Of a stretch of 64,000 nucleotides of DNA, positions 36,419-46,734 are shown piece by piece. Numbering within the stretch: position 1 is the stretch's first letter; each line of letters begins with the position of its first letter. The DNA comes from Serpens gallinarum (GTDB lineage Bacteria; Pseudomonadota; Gammaproteobacteria; Pseudomonadales; Pseudomonadaceae), in assembly GCF_014836765.1 (NCBI RefSeq), contig NZ_JACSQG010000004.1, forward strand, positions 233,973 through 297,972. Direction: 5' to 3'. Below the pieces are notes generated by a model that was not told where the DNA came from, did no database searches, and saw nothing but the letters and a program-made list of their open reading frames with translations. Position numbers and translations under genes: made by a program.

Positions 36419-38536
36419 ATGCGTTATCACCTGACCCTGCGTCGACTCAACATCAAGCGCCTGCTGTGCGGCACTGCCCTGGCCCTGGCCCTCGGCGGGA
36501 GCGTCCTGCCAGTGGCTGCCAAGCCCACCAATGCGGGCGATTGGTCCGCTCTGCAGCCCGACCGCGACCAGGTGATCGCCAGCCTCAACGTGGTCGAATT
36601 GCTCAAGCGGCACCACTACAGCAAACCCCCGTTGGACGATGCCCGCTCGCAGAAAATCTACGAGGGTTACCTCAAGCTCCTCGATCCGTCACGCAGCTAT
36701 TTCACCGCTGCCGACATCGCTGAATTCGATAAATGGCGCACCCAGTTCGACGATTTCCTCAAAGCTGGCAATCTGGAACCGGGTTTCGCCATTTACAAGC
36801 GCCACCTGGTACGCCTGACGGAGCGCCTGGATTACACCCTGGGGTTGCTGGATAAGGGGGTGGAAAGCATCGACTTCACCCTCGACGAAGACCTGCTGGT
36901 CGATCGCGAGGAGGCGCCGTGGGCCAAGGACCGCGCCGAGCTCGACGAGCTGTGGCGCAAGCGCGTTAAAGATGAAGTGCTGCGCCTGAAGATCGCCGGA
37001 AAAGAGCCCAAGGCCATCCAGGAACTGCTCACCAAGCGTTACAAGAACCAGCTCGCACGCCTCAAGCAGACCCGCACTGAAGACGTCTTCCAGGCGTACA
37101 TCAACGCCTTTTCGCAGACGTACGACCCGCACACCAACTACCTGTCGCCGGACAATGCGGAAAACTTCGACATCAACATGAGCCTGTCGCTGGAAGGCAT
37201 CGGCGCGGTGCTGCAAAGCGATAACGAAAACGTCAAGGTGGTGCGTCTGGTGCCGGCCGGTCCCGCCGAGAAGAGCAAGCAGATCGCCCCGGCCGACAAG
37301 ATTGTTGGCGTTGCCCAGGGCAATGACGAAATGGTCGATGTGATCGGCTGGCGCCTGGATGAAGTGGTCAAGCTGATCCGCGGCCCGAAAGGCTCCAAGG
37401 TACGCCTGGAAATAATCCCGGCCAGCAACGCGCCGAACGACCAGACCAGCAAAGTGGTGACCATCACCCGCGAGGCAGTCAAGCTGGAAGAACAGGCCGC
37501 GAAAAAATCGGTACTGAAGCTGGCCCACGATGGTCGTGACTACAAGCTTGGCATCATCGAGATCCCCGCCTTCTACCTGGATTTCAAGGCCTACCGGGCC
37601 GGCGATCCCGAGTACAAGAGCACCACCCGCGACGTCAAGAAACTGCTCGGCGAATTGCAGAAGGAGAAGGTCGACGGCATCGTCATCGATCTGCGCAACA
37701 ACGGTGGCGGTTCCCTGCAGGAAGCCACTGAGCTGACCGGTCTGTTCATCGAACAAGGCCCCACGGTGCTGGTGCGCAACAGCGACGGTCGCGTCGATGT
37801 ACTCGCCGATGAAAACCCTGGCGCTTATTACTCCGGCCCCATGGCCGTGCTGGTCAATCGCCTCTCGGCGTCCGCCTCGGAAATCTTCGCCGGGGCCATG
37901 CAGGACTATCACCGTGCCCTGATCCTCGGCGGGCAGACCTTTGGCAAAGGCACGGTGCAGAGTATCCAGCCGCTCAATCATGGCGAACTCAAGCTGACCC
38001 TGGCCAAGTTCTACCGGGTTTCCGGACAGAGCACCCAGCACCAGGGCGTGCTGCCGGACATCGCCTACCCCTCGGTGGTCGACACCCAGCAGATCGGCGA
38101 AAGCGCCCTGCCGGAAGCCATGCCGTGGGATAGCATCAATCCGGCGATCCGTACCGATTCGGACCCGTTCAAGCCGTTCCTCGTCGAACTGCAGAAGCGC
38201 CATGAAAAGCGCACCGCCACCCACCCGGACTTTGTCTTCACCCGTGACCGGCTGAGCCTGTCCCAGACACTGATGAACGAAACCACCGTCAGCCTCAACG
38301 AAACCAAGCGCCGCGCCCAGCAGGCCGCCATCGAGGCCAAGCAGCTCGCCTTGGAAAATGCTCGCCGCGAGGCCAAGGGTGAAGAACTGCTGAGCAAGCT
38401 CAAGGACGATGACGAGGAAGACGCCCTGCTCACCGCAGCGGACAAGCCTACGCCTGAAGAAGATGCCTATCTGGCGGAAAGCGGACACATCCTGCTCGAC
38501 TATCTGGTTCTGCAGCCGCAGGTTGCCAAGCACTAA
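36419..38536 (+). CDS. prc: Prc, tail-specific periplasmic protease
   Basis: Carboxy-terminal processing protease that trims or degrades periplasmic proteins and peptidoglycan hydrolases. 705 residues: signal peptide (LLCGTALALALGGSVLPVAA), N-terminal helical domain, PDZ near residues 240-330 (GIGAVLQSDNENVKVVRLVP), then the Ser/Lys catalytic domain, with Ser in NRLSASASEIFAGAM and Lys in GGQTFGKGTVQS, and the C-terminal DUF3340 helical region. I start at ATG 36419 (MRYHLTLRRL) because the signal peptide begins there; the frame is open from 36305. Confidence 0.95.
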   Translation: MRYHLTLRRLNIKRLLCGTALALALGGSVLPVAAKPTNAGDWSALQPDRDQVIASLNVVELLKRHHYSKPPLDDARSQKIYEGYLKLLDPSRSYFTAADIAEFDKWRTQFDDFLKAGNLEPGFAIYKRHLVRLTERLDYTLGLLDKGVESIDFTLDEDLLVDREEAPWAKDRAELDELWRKRVKDEVLRLKIAGKEPKAIQELLTKRYKNQLARLKQTRTEDVFQAYINAFSQTYDPHTNYLSPDNAENFDINMSLSLEGIGAVLQSDNENVKVVRLVPAGPAEKSKQIAPADKIVGVAQGNDEMVDVIGWRLDEVVKLIRGPKGSKVRLEIIPASNAPNDQTSKVVTITREAVKLEEQAAKKSVLKLAHDGRDYKLGIIEIPAFYLDFKAYRAGDPEYKSTTRDVKKLLGELQKEKVDGIVIDLRNNGGGSLQEATELTGLFIEQGPTVLVRNSDGRVDVLADENPGAYYSGPMAVLVNRLSASASEIFAGAMQDYHRALILGGQTFGKGTVQSIQPLNHGELKLTLAKFYRVSGQSTQHQGVLPDIAYPSVVDTQQIGESALPEAMPWDSINPAIRTDSDPFKPFLVELQKRHEKRTATHPDFVFTRDRLSLSQTLMNETTVSLNETKRRAQQAAIEAKQLALENARREAKGEELLSKLKDDDEEDALLTAADKPTPEEDAYLAESGHILLDYLVLQPQVAKH

Positions 38537-38567
38537 ACCCCAGCCGGGGAACCCCGGTTATCGGGAT

Positions 38568-38637
38568 GTAGGGTGGATCACGCTTCACCGATCCACCCGT
38601 TGAAAGAGCCATGGTGGGAACAACGACATCCACCTAC
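38568..38637. repeat. Inverted REP pair, family 3
   Basis: GTAGGGTGGATCACGC... (38568-38598), itself a hairpin GGTGGATC/GATCCACC, faces the inverse ending CCACCTAC at 38637. It lies between convergent prc and the FUSC gene and may end both transcripts. Confidence 0.78.
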
Positions 38638-38677
38638 GGACTAAAATCCAGCCTCCCGGCACCCGCCGGGAGATCCC

Positions 38678-39784
38678 CTACTCTTTTGCCGACCCCGCAA
38701 AGCGGGCCGGAATCAGACGGCGCATAGGCCGGCCAATCACGTCGCGAAATCGTGGGTTGTGCAGGCAAATTCCGCCCACCAGCCCCACTAAACAGCCCAG
38801 CACCGTGTCATAGAACCGAGCCTCGATCAGCGTATTTGGCGAGCCCTGCCCGAGGGTCGCGGCTTCGGCGAGCAAAATCGTCAAGGGCGTGATGAAAATG
38901 GTAGCGAAGGCATAGTGCCGAACCACTGAATATTCGATCACGAACGACAGCAGCATCATGGTCAGCGCGATGCTCCAGTTGTTCAACGGCAGCAACAGCA
39001 TTCCCCAGGCCACCAGCAAACCGATGACAGTGCCCAGCACACGTTGCAGTTGTTTGTTCCAGACGGCCTGCAGCGACGCACCCTGGATGACTGCCAGACA
39101 GGTCACCGGAACCCAATAGGGTTTGTCCAGCTGCAGCACCTGCGCCAACAGCAGCGAAATACCTACGAACACGCCAATAATCACCGAGTCGAACACGACG
39201 AAATTGAAGGTTGGCGGCAGCCGCTGCAAGACCGGCTGGGGAGGCAGCAAACGCAGGGTATAAAGGCTGTAGAAAAAACCGATCAGGCACGCCAGCAGCG
39301 CGCCCATGCTGATCAACCCGACCATCAGGGGCACCTGGAGCACCTCCAGCGGCGTATAGGCGCCGATGGCCGCAGCCATGATGAAGAACAGACTGCCCGG
39401 CATGCCCACCCCGTAAAAGCGGCAGACCATGGTGACCAGAATGCTGGCGAACACCAGCACCGGCACCTTCAACACCGGGAAGAAATGGCTGATCACCCCC
39501 AGCGCATAACAGGCGATCATCGCGAAGGCACAGGCCATCAGCATCACCATGCGGTGGGACATGGGTGTGTTGGGCAGGTACAGAAAGACCAGCCCACCCA
39601 ATGACGACACCAGCCCGTATTGCAATTCTCCGAAGTAGGCGCCGACGAACAACGGCAGCCCCGAAGCCAGTGCTGCGGCGATGGGCATCTGCCACAACCG
39701 GTCGCTGGGAGTGATGGTCAGTAACAGACGCATCTGCTGCCGCAGCATCCCTTTGATATCCATCAGTATCCGTCCGCTCGCCAT
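38678..39784 (-). CDS. FUSC family membrane protein (AaeB-like)
   Basis: 368 residues, about ten membrane helices in two blocks separated by a short basic loop, as in the FUSC/DUF2955 family (fusaric acid or aromatic acid efflux). IGVFVGISLLLAQVLQLDKP and TIGLLVAWGMLLLPL belong to the second block; the short form lacks the large cytoplasmic domain of AaeB. I start at ATG 39784 (MASGRILMDIKG) behind AAGGAGAG; the frame remains open far upstream, but that part is antisense to the next gene's reading and not coding. Confidence 0.87.
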   Translation of the reverse strand: MASGRILMDIKGMLRQQMRLLLTITPSDRLWQMPIAAALASGLPLFVGAYFGELQYGLVSSLGGLVFLYLPNTPMSHRMVMLMACAFAMIACYALGVISHFFPVLKVPVLVFASILVTMVCRFYGVGMPGSLFFIMAAAIGAYTPLEVLQVPLMVGLISMGALLACLIGFFYSLYTLRLLPPQPVLQRLPPTFNFVVFDSVIIGVFVGISLLLAQVLQLDKPYWVPVTCLAVIQGASLQAVWNKQLQRVLGTVIGLLVAWGMLLLPLNNWSIALTMMLLSFVIEYSVVRHYAFATIFITPLTILLAEAATLGQGSPNTLIEARFYDTVLGCLVGLVGGICLHNPRFRDVIGRPMRRLIPARFAGSAKE

Positions 39785-39822
39785 CTCACTCTCCTTGGTT
39801 GAAACGAAGGCATTTGCCGGCC

Positions 39823-40737
39823 TCAGGTCGTCGTTCCGTTCTCCTGGCGCAGCAACAAGCCGATCGACAGGATCACCAGCACGCTGCCGGGCAGCCACTG
39901 CCAACCAATGCGCTGCGGCTGTTCGCCAAACAACACCAGCATCGACACGAATGGCACCAGATAGCTGTAGGCCGTGATCGCCCCTGGGGTAAGCAACGCC
40001 GTGGCACGCTGCAGCAGCCAGAAGGTGGCCGCCGTCGAGAAGATGCCCAGATAAGCCAGGATCAGAAGATCCGATGGGCTCATGCGGGACAGCGCCTGTG
40101 GCGCCTCCCAGAACAGCCCCAGCACAGCAATCAGCAAGCCGCCGACGACCAGGCTCCAGAACGTACGTGGGACGGCCTGGCGTGCCAGCCAGCCGTTTTT
40201 CAAGCCCCACTTGCTCAACACCGGGAACAGTGCGGAAGCCACACACCCCAGAAAAAACAACAGTTCGCCGCGGCGCAACTGCAGTTCGCCCTGCTGGCCA
40301 CCGCTTTCCGCCCACGCCAGGCCAAGCGCGCCGAGTGCGCCCAGTAGCAACAGGGCCAGCATGCGACCGGCCGGCTGCTCCACGCCGAGCCGGCGTCCCA
40401 GACCGTAGGCCATCAGCGGCACACTGACGTACAAGGTGGCCATGCTTAGCGCGCTGGCCCGATGCGCCGCCCAGAACATTGCGCCGAAAAAGCCGGCCAG
40501 GCACAGGCCCATGACGGCGTACAGCAGCAACCCCGGCAGGCTGGGCCAGCGTTCCGGTTGCCCCAACAGCAACGGCCAGACCGCCAATGCCGCGATGGCA
40601 AAACGCACCGCCGTCAGCAACAGGGGTGGCAGCCCCTCGCTCATCAGCCCCACCGCCGGGAAAGACAACCCCACCAGAACGGCCCAGAGCAGCATGCCCA
40701 GATGGGCACGGGTCACACCTTGCGTGTTGTTGGGCAT
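39823..40737 (-). CDS. EamA/DMT-family transporter
   Basis: 304 residues with ten membrane helices in two EamA repeats, e.g. LGMLLWAVLVGLSFPAVGL opening the first and ELLFFLGCVASALFPVLSKW opening the second. Drug/metabolite transporters of this kind export amino acids or small metabolites; the substrate is not predictable. A GGAGG site lies 9 bases before ATG 40737. It is 38 bases upstream of the FUSC gene on the same strand, so both may be one transcript. Confidence 0.88.
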   Translation of the reverse strand: MPNNTQGVTRAHLGMLLWAVLVGLSFPAVGLMSEGLPPLLLTAVRFAIAALAVWPLLLGQPERWPSLPGLLLYAVMGLCLAGFFGAMFWAAHRASALSMATLYVSVPLMAYGLGRRLGVEQPAGRMLALLLLGALGALGLAWAESGGQQGELQLRRGELLFFLGCVASALFPVLSKWGLKNGWLARQAVPRTFWSLVVGGLLIAVLGLFWEAPQALSRMSPSDLLILAYLGIFSTAATFWLLQRATALLTPGAITAYSYLVPFVSMLVLFGEQPQRIGWQWLPGSVLVILSIGLLLRQENGTTT

Positions 40738-41028
40738 CCTCGCCAGCCTCCGATAAACAGCTCCCGGTTGGACTCACGACTAGCGACAGAGTGCGCTGGA
40801 CGCGAGTGGACTGTCCGGCTGGCACGTCAAATCCAATGAAAAGACCGAATGAGCAGGATGGCCTCGCGCCCCATTGCAGGACTGGCAATGCCGCTTCGTT
40901 CGGGCAGCCCACCGTGGGAATCCACGACTGCGCGGCGGGCTGCTCGTTCAGCTATTGATCGATCTCAGTTCCTTGCAACGAGCAACGTCGCCCTGCCCAG
41001 ACGGCGCCGTTGCGGGAGCTGGTTTTTT

Positions 41029-42657
41029 TTAAGAACGCGTACGAAACCGGCTGACCTGGGTACGCAACGTCTGCGACAGACCCAGCAACTCCCGGGCGTA
41101 GCTGCTGGAGCTGGCAGCGGCCTGATTGGTATTGGCGATGCCCTGAGCGATCATTTCGACCCGTTGCGCGATATCCGTACCCGCCATGCTCTGTTCGTGC
41201 AGGCCCAGCTGGATCGAGTTGATGGCACTGCGCAGTTCAGCTGCCGACTCGTCCAGGCCGGACACCGCGCTCTGCACCTGCTGGGTGGACGCGGCGCTGT
41301 CCTGCACCAACGCCTGGGTCTGGCTCAGGGTGTTCAAGGCCATCTGCGAGCTGTTCTGAATATCACTGAGCATCTCGCTGATCTCGACCGTTGAGCTAGC
41401 AGTGCGGGCGGCCAGGTTGCGTACCTCATCGGCTACCACCGCAAAGCCTCGTCCCTGTTCGCCGGCTCGGGCGGCCTCGATGGCCGCGTTGAGCGCCAGC
41501 AGGTTGGTCTGATCGGCGATTTCGTGAATGGTGCGGGCGATTCCGTTGATGTTGATAACCTTTTTCGACAGCTCCTCCATGGTCACCGTCGACTCGGCCA
41601 TGCTGTGGGCCACCTTGTTGATGGTCGACGTCGTCAAGCTGATGCCTTCAAGCCCCTGACGCACCTGGCTTTCGGTGTTTTGCGACAGATTCAGGGCTTC
41701 CCCGGCATGATCTGACATCGCCCCGATGCTCACCGTCAGCTCCTCGGTCGCCGCAGCGATGGCGGACGTCGCGTCGCTTTGTTCCTGCGCTGCCGCCGAC
41801 ACGATGCCGGCGTTGTGCTGGAGTTTTTCGCTGGCACTCAGTACCGCCTGCGCATCCTGGTGAATGGCGCCAATCAGGTCGCCCAACTGAGCCTGCATCT
41901 CCACCGCCGCCGCGAGAATACTGTCGCGATCACCGTGCGCCAGGCTCAGCGTCTGGGTCAGATCGCCTCCGGCGATACGCCGCAATGCAAGGGCTGCGTC
42001 GGTAGGCTCACCGCCCACTTGGCGCAATACGCCGCGCCCGATGAAGAACGTGGCCAGAGCGACCAGTAATAACGCCAACAGACTGATGATCATCGACATC
42101 CGCTCGGACGCTTCCAGCGATGCGATCAAATCGGTATTCCGGGCCGCGGCCCGCTCTTCACTGTTCGCTACCACGGCCATCAGAATGGCGCGCACTTCAC
42201 GCCAAGCGGGCGTTTCTTCGGCATTCAGGTACACCATCGCCTCGCTGACGCGCTGCGCCTTGACCAACTCGATGACCCTGTCCTGCTTGGGACGCCAGGC
42301 ACGGATTTTAACCTCCAGCTCATCGGCCCTGGGCGTCGATACCGGATGCCGGCGCATTCGCTCAATCAATGCCGCCGCCTGCTCACCAAAGGCCTTCACC
42401 GCATTGGCGTAGTTGTCATGGCCTCGCTGATTACCCGGGTCGAGCAGGATATTGCGCAACGCCTGGCCTGTTTGCAGGCCGTTGGCATAAGACTTTGTGG
42501 CGAGGCTATTGACGGTGATGAAGCGTTCGACGAACTCCTGCAATTGGTCCTTGCTGCGCTGCGCGTACCACAATGTTGTCGCGGCCAGCAGCGCCACCCC
42601 CAACACACTGGCTATCCCCAACAGCCACAGCCGCGCCCTTAACGTCTTTGTATTCAC
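41029..42657 (-). CDS. Methyl-accepting chemotaxis protein
   Basis: Membrane chemoreceptor, about 542 residues from the GTG at 42657 ([14 protein letters not shown]). One helix ([22 protein letters not shown]), a periplasmic helical ligand domain of about 150 residues, a second helix ([21 protein letters not shown]), HAMP (residues about 200-250), and a signalling hairpin with [20 protein letters not shown] and [18 protein letters not shown]. The start is uncertain: in-frame ATG codons exist upstream, but only the GTG puts the first helix at the N-terminus. No CheWR-binding pentapeptide is seen at the C-terminus. Ligand is unknown. Confidence 0.9.
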   Translation of the reverse strand: MNTKTLRARLWLLGIASVLGVALLAATTLWYAQRSKDQLQEFVERFITVNSLATKSYANGLQTGQALRNILLDPGNQRGHDNYANAVKAFGEQAAALIERMRRHPVSTPRADELEVKIRAWRPKQDRVIELVKAQRVSEAMVYLNAEETPAWREVRAILMAVVANSEERAAARNTDLIASLEASERMSMIISLLALLLVALATFFIGRGVLRQVGGEPTDAALALRRIAGGDLTQTLSLAHGDRDSILAAAVEMQAQLGDLIGAIHQDAQAVLSASEKLQHNAGIVSAAAQEQSDATSAIAAATEELTVSIGAMSDHAGEALNLSQNTESQVRQGLEGISLTTSTINKVAHSMAESTVTMEELSKKVININGIARTIHEIADQTNLLALNAAIEAARAGEQGRGFAVVADEVRNLAARTASSTVEISEMLSDIQNSSQMALNTLSQTQALVQDSAASTQQVQSAVSGLDESAAELRSAINSIQLGLHEQSMAGTDIAQRVEMIAQGIANTNQAAASSSSYARELLGLSQTLRTQVSRFRTRS

Positions 42658-42867
42658 AGTTCTCGAACCTCTCGCACACAAGTCTCTGCCTCTTTCGGGC
42701 AGCTGATAAACAGGCAGCATTCTGGCGTCAAACGCCAAGCAGACCCACATCCGACTTTTATCGGGCAAAAATTGAATTACTTGACTAAAACGCTGAGATT
42801 AATTTTTAAGCCGTTCCAGCTGCATAACCTGGTCTACGAGTCGGGCCAAAGAACAGGCAAAGCGGCA

Positions 42868-43041
42868 TCAACCGCGCCCCAGCCAGAGCGCCATCACGCT
42901 CACCACACCGGGTATACCGAGCCCCAGCCAGGCGAGAGCGTCCCACACCCCGTCGCCGAGCAGCGCGGCGAACAGTCCGACCGCACCCAGCCCCGCAATC
43001 ACACTCGGAATACCCCAGGTCGAATCACGCCAGCGCGTCAT
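42868..43041 (-). CDS. Small membrane protein coupled to the PepSY gene
   Basis: 57 residues: two hydrophobic segments (GIPSVIAGLGAVGLFAALLG and LAWLGLGIPGVVSVMALWLG) joined by DGVWDA. ATG 43041 overlaps the TGA of the PepSY gene (43038-43040), so it is translated with it. A similar small protein often follows PepSY membrane proteins in siderophore loci, as I recall; it may help the reductase or fix its membrane position. Confidence 0.75.
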   Translation of the reverse strand: MTRWRDSTWGIPSVIAGLGAVGLFAALLGDGVWDALAWLGLGIPGVVSVMALWLGRG

Positions 43042-44162
43042 ACACGTACCTCGCGGCTGACCGGCGCCACGCTGCGCCGTCGCACCCACCACAGATACAA
43101 GCCGCTGCCGAGCACCACGATGGTCAGCCCATCCAGCAGCGCCCAGAGAATCTGCATGGGCCGGCCGCCGTAGTCGCCAAAATGCAGCGGCTGCGACAGC
43201 GACAGTGCGCTCATGTACCAGGGCGGCGTGCTGACGGCGGTAATCTCCAGAGTGCGCGCGTCGATCAGCACGGGCTTCCACAGGTGCGCGGTCAGGTGCG
43301 TGCTGCCTTTCATAAACACCGAATAATGATGCTCGCTGGAAAAACGCGTACCGGGGAACGCAATGAAATCCGGCTGCATGCCCGGCGCAGCGGAGGCGGC
43401 AATCGTCAGCACATCGCTGACCGGGGCCCGCTCAGTCAGCGGCGGCACATCGCGGTACGGCGCCACCATGGCCGCCAGACTTTCGGTGCGCCAGGCGCTG
43501 ATCAGCAGGTCGGCGCAGGCGCTGATCACACCGGTCACGCCCACCACCAGCGCCCAGGTCAGGATGACGATGCCGATCAGGTTGTGCAGGTCCAGCCAGC
43601 GTGTGCGTGGCGAACGCTGGCGACGGACTTCGCCGAATTGCAAACGACGCATGAACGGCGCATAGAGCACCGCTCCGGAGATGATCGCCACCACGAACAA
43701 CAGCCCCATGAAGGCCAGCAACAGCTTGCCCGCCAACCCGGCGAACATGTCCACATGCATGCGCAGGAAAAACATCATCAGCCCGCCGTTGGCCGCCGGC
43801 ATGGCCACGGCCTCGCCGGTGCGCGCATCGAGCATGAAGGTATGCGAGCTGTTGGGTTCGGTGCCGGCGGTGGCGGCCATGATCGTCACCACGCCATTGG
43901 CGTCCTCTTCATCCCAGCCTAGGTATTGCACCACCTCGCCAGGCCGATGGGCCTCGGCGGCCAACACCAGCTGTTGCAGATCGAGCTGCGGTGTTTCGGC
44001 CGGCATCTGGCGCAACTCGGGCGCCTCGCCGAGCAAATGCTCCAGCTCATGGTGAAAGATCAGTGGCAGCCCGGTGATCGCCAGCATCAGCAGGAACAAC
44101 GTGCAGATCAGGCTGGTCCAGGTATGCACGGCGGACCAGCGACGGATAGTGGAAGCGTTCAT
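43038..44162 (-). CDS. PepSY-associated membrane protein (iron-regulated, PiuB-like)
   Basis: 374 residues with four membrane helices: SLICTLFLLMLAITGLPLIF at the N-terminus, LLLAFMGLLFVVAIISGAVL, IGIVILTWALVVGVTGVIS and IVVLGSGLYLWWV at the end. PepSY-TM proteins of this group are thought to be inner-membrane ferric-siderophore reductases; histidines in the helices (HTWTSLI, LDLHNL) may hold heme. It lies 67 bases after the TonB receptor, same strand. Confidence 0.88.
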   Translation of the reverse strand: MNASTIRRWSAVHTWTSLICTLFLLMLAITGLPLIFHHELEHLLGEAPELRQMPAETPQLDLQQLVLAAEAHRPGEVVQYLGWDEEDANGVVTIMAATAGTEPNSSHTFMLDARTGEAVAMPAANGGLMMFFLRMHVDMFAGLAGKLLLAFMGLLFVVAIISGAVLYAPFMRRLQFGEVRRQRSPRTRWLDLHNLIGIVILTWALVVGVTGVISACADLLISAWRTESLAAMVAPYRDVPPLTERAPVSDVLTIAASAAPGMQPDFIAFPGTRFSSEHHYSVFMKGSTHLTAHLWKPVLIDARTLEITAVSTPPWYMSALSLSQPLHFGDYGGRPMQILWALLDGLTIVVLGSGLYLWWVRRRSVAPVSREVRV

Positions 44163-44229
44163 TGCACATCTCGATGTAAAACTGGGAATCGAACGGTTGC
44201 AGCCAGCCTTCCTTGGCGATGGAAACGAA

Positions 44230-46623
44230 TCAAAACTCCAGTTGGGCAGAGAACGTCAGCGTGCGCGGATCGCCCAGGTAATAGCTGTTCAGCCAGTACT
44301 CCTTGTCGGCCAGGTTGCTCAGGTTGGCACGCAGGGTCATGTGGGTTTCGGCCACCCGCACGCGGTAGCGGGCGCCCAGGTCGAACGTGGTAAATGACGG
44401 CAGACTGTGAGCATTGCCGGCATCGGTGTATTGCTTGCCGGTGTGATAGGCGCCGCCGGTCACGGCAAAACCGGGTACGGCGTTGACGTCATACTCGGCA
44501 TACAGCTTGGCCAGCCGGCTGGCAACGTCGGTCGGGAGGTTGCCGTCATTGGCGGCGACGCCGGAATCGTCCACCTCCGGGTCGAGCACGGTGAGTCCGC
44601 CCACCAGGGTCAACTCAGGCGTGACCTTGCCGGTCACACCGAATTCGACACCCCGGCTCCGTTGGCGACCCTCCTGAACATAGAGGTTGGCCCCATTGAC
44701 GTAGCTGTTGGGCTTGTCGATATCGAACAGCGCCAGGGTCAGCAGGGTCTCGCCCACGGTGGCTTTCAGACCCAGCTCGTACTGCTCGCTGACTTCCGGT
44801 GCCAGGGCCTCACCGGCGTTGAGCGCGGTGGAAGGGGCGATGCCGCCCGCCTGCAGACCCTCGATGTAGGTGGCATAGGTGGTCAGCCAGGGTTGTGGCT
44901 TGTAGATCAGCGAAACGCTGGGCGAGGTTTCGCGTTCATCGTAATGGGTACGGGTCTCCGGCGTGCCGAACGCCTCCATCCAGTAGAAGTCGCTGCTGAA
45001 CGTCTTGATCCGGGTGTGGGTCAGGCCAAGGATGCTCGACCACTGCTCGTTGAAGGTGATGACATCCCCCACCAAGACACTGTCTGACTGGTTGCGCGTG
45101 GCCACCCGCTGATCACCATTGCCGACCGAATAGGCAGGCTTGGCCACCTGCGGCTGTTGGTCAAAAGGCACCTCTGGGGTCACAGAGACATATTGCGGGC
45201 CGGGAAACGGAACGTAGTCGGTGTAATGCTTCACCCGCGCGACATTGCCCTGGTAGCCGAACGTCATCGCATGGCCGATGCCGGCGGTGTCGAAAGCCGC
45301 ATCGAGGAACAGGTTGCCGGACGTTTCTTCGGTATCCACCGGCGCAAAGGCATACAGCGGCTGGGTGTAGAGCCCCGCGTTGGCGACGGTGGGGCCGGTA
45401 TAGGCATATTCATCGGTGTACTGGGTGTAGCCCAGGGCGCCGCGCAGGCTGAAGAGATCGTTTAGGCGCCAATTGAAGCGTCCGCCAACGCGGTCATGTT
45501 CACTGTCGGCGAACGCCCAGCGCTGGCTGTACAATCTGTCGTTCTCGAGGTCTTTGGCAGAGGGGCGCAAACCCTGGTCGAAGAAGTACCAATAGCTGTT
45601 GAGCCCACGGGTTTCGCTTTTCTTGTGGGACGCATCGAACTGGACCAGCAGGTCATCACTGACGTTCCAGTCCACCGCCAGGCTGACCATTTCCCGCCGG
45701 CGTTTCTGCAGGTCGATCTCGGTCTCGCCGTCCTGCGCCAGCACATTGAGTCGATACCCGAAGGTCCCTGCACTGTCGATCGGCCCGCCAAAATCCCCGT
45801 GCAGGTAATAGTTGTCACCCCCGGCATTGCCGAGTGTCAAGCTGCTGTAGCGCGCGGCCGTTGGGCGTTTGAGCACATAGTTGACCAGACCGCCCGGGCT
45901 GGCCGGACCATAGAGAAAGCCGCTGAGGCCGGTGAGGATTTCCAGCTGCTCCATTTCTTCGATGAAGTTGCCGCCGTCATAGCCGTTGCTGAAGCGCAGG
46001 CCGTCGTTGGCAAGACTCAGATTGCCCGCTGCGGTGAAGCCACGAATCGCCACGGCACTGGCGTAGCCGGCATTTTTGGGTGAATACAATTGGGTAAACG
46101 GGTTGCGCTTGAACACATCGTCGCTGGAGGTGGTTTGGGTGTTTTCCAGCAACTCCCGAGACACCACACTCATGGAAAACGGCGTGTCCTGCAGCGCCAT
46201 GCCACCCAGGGCACCCACATTGCGCACCGATTCGCTGCGGTAGCCGCTCTCGGCGCTGCCTTCAGCCAGCCCTTGGGCGCTGATGCTGCTCTCGGGCAAG
46301 ACCATGACGTCCTGTTTGATCGGCTCCAGGCTGTAGGTGCCCGCCCTGCTCTGCACCAGTTGCAACCCGCTGCCGCGCAGCGCGGCGCTGAGTGCGGCCA
46401 AGGGCGCGTAGTCGCCTTCTACCGGCTGCGAGCTGCGCCCGGCGGTGAGACGGGGGTCGATGCTCAACACGATGCCGGCTTCGCTGGCAATACGGTTGAG
46501 TGTGCCGGCGAGCGGGCCGGCCGGGAGCTGGTAGCGCTCGGCCAGGGCCAGCTGCGGCAAACAGGCCAGTGCCACAGCGGCAACCAGCAAACGAGGTTGG
46601 AACAGCGTCGACGTGCGGTGCAT
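44230..46623 (-). CDS. TonB-dependent siderophore receptor with STN signalling domain
   Basis: 797-residue outer-membrane transducer. Signal peptide to residue about 28 (LLVAAVALACLPQLALA), then an STN domain (YQLPAGPLAGTLNRIASEAG to about residue 105), a possible TonB box QDVMVLPE, the plug (LQDTPFSMSVVSRELLE), and the 22-strand barrel ending in LTFSAQLEF with terminal Phe. The STN domain signals through FecR to the ECF sigma encoded upstream. It resembles FpvA/FiuA/FoxA-type receptors for ferric siderophores; the ligand cannot be told. AGGAGC precedes the ATG. Confidence 0.93.
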   Translation of the reverse strand: MHRTSTLFQPRLLVAAVALACLPQLALAERYQLPAGPLAGTLNRIASEAGIVLSIDPRLTAGRSSQPVEGDYAPLAALSAALRGSGLQLVQSRAGTYSLEPIKQDVMVLPESSISAQGLAEGSAESGYRSESVRNVGALGGMALQDTPFSMSVVSRELLENTQTTSSDDVFKRNPFTQLYSPKNAGYASAVAIRGFTAAGNLSLANDGLRFSNGYDGGNFIEEMEQLEILTGLSGFLYGPASPGGLVNYVLKRPTAARYSSLTLGNAGGDNYYLHGDFGGPIDSAGTFGYRLNVLAQDGETEIDLQKRRREMVSLAVDWNVSDDLLVQFDASHKKSETRGLNSYWYFFDQGLRPSAKDLENDRLYSQRWAFADSEHDRVGGRFNWRLNDLFSLRGALGYTQYTDEYAYTGPTVANAGLYTQPLYAFAPVDTEETSGNLFLDAAFDTAGIGHAMTFGYQGNVARVKHYTDYVPFPGPQYVSVTPEVPFDQQPQVAKPAYSVGNGDQRVATRNQSDSVLVGDVITFNEQWSSILGLTHTRIKTFSSDFYWMEAFGTPETRTHYDERETSPSVSLIYKPQPWLTTYATYIEGLQAGGIAPSTALNAGEALAPEVSEQYELGLKATVGETLLTLALFDIDKPNSYVNGANLYVQEGRQRSRGVEFGVTGKVTPELTLVGGLTVLDPEVDDSGVAANDGNLPTDVASRLAKLYAEYDVNAVPGFAVTGGAYHTGKQYTDAGNAHSLPSFTTFDLGARYRVRVAETHMTLRANLSNLADKEYWLNSYYLGDPRTLTFSAQLEF

Positions 46624-46734
46624 TGCGAACAGCTCCTAGATGGAAATCAGTCTCAATGCCTATGCCGTGACAAAGAACAAAAGTGACAGGGCCTGACGAA
46701 AATATTTTTCTGCCCTGCACCGAGCAAGCGCTCC

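Noticed and set aside
39785..40912. Long N-terminal extension of the FUSC frame
   Set aside because: It overlaps the EamA gene in another frame of the same strand, has no membrane pattern of its own, and a good ribosome site precedes ATG 39784.
40738..41028. T-run at 41024-41031 and nearby GC stems as a terminator
   Set aside because: The T-run is on the plus strand, while both flanking genes (EamA and the chemoreceptor) read on the minus strand, so it cannot end either transcript.
46660..46710. GAAAAATATTTTC as an ECF sigma promoter element of the TonB receptor
   Set aside because: The place is right, but the motif is a simple A/T palindrome, and I cannot match both -35 and -10 elements with normal spacing.
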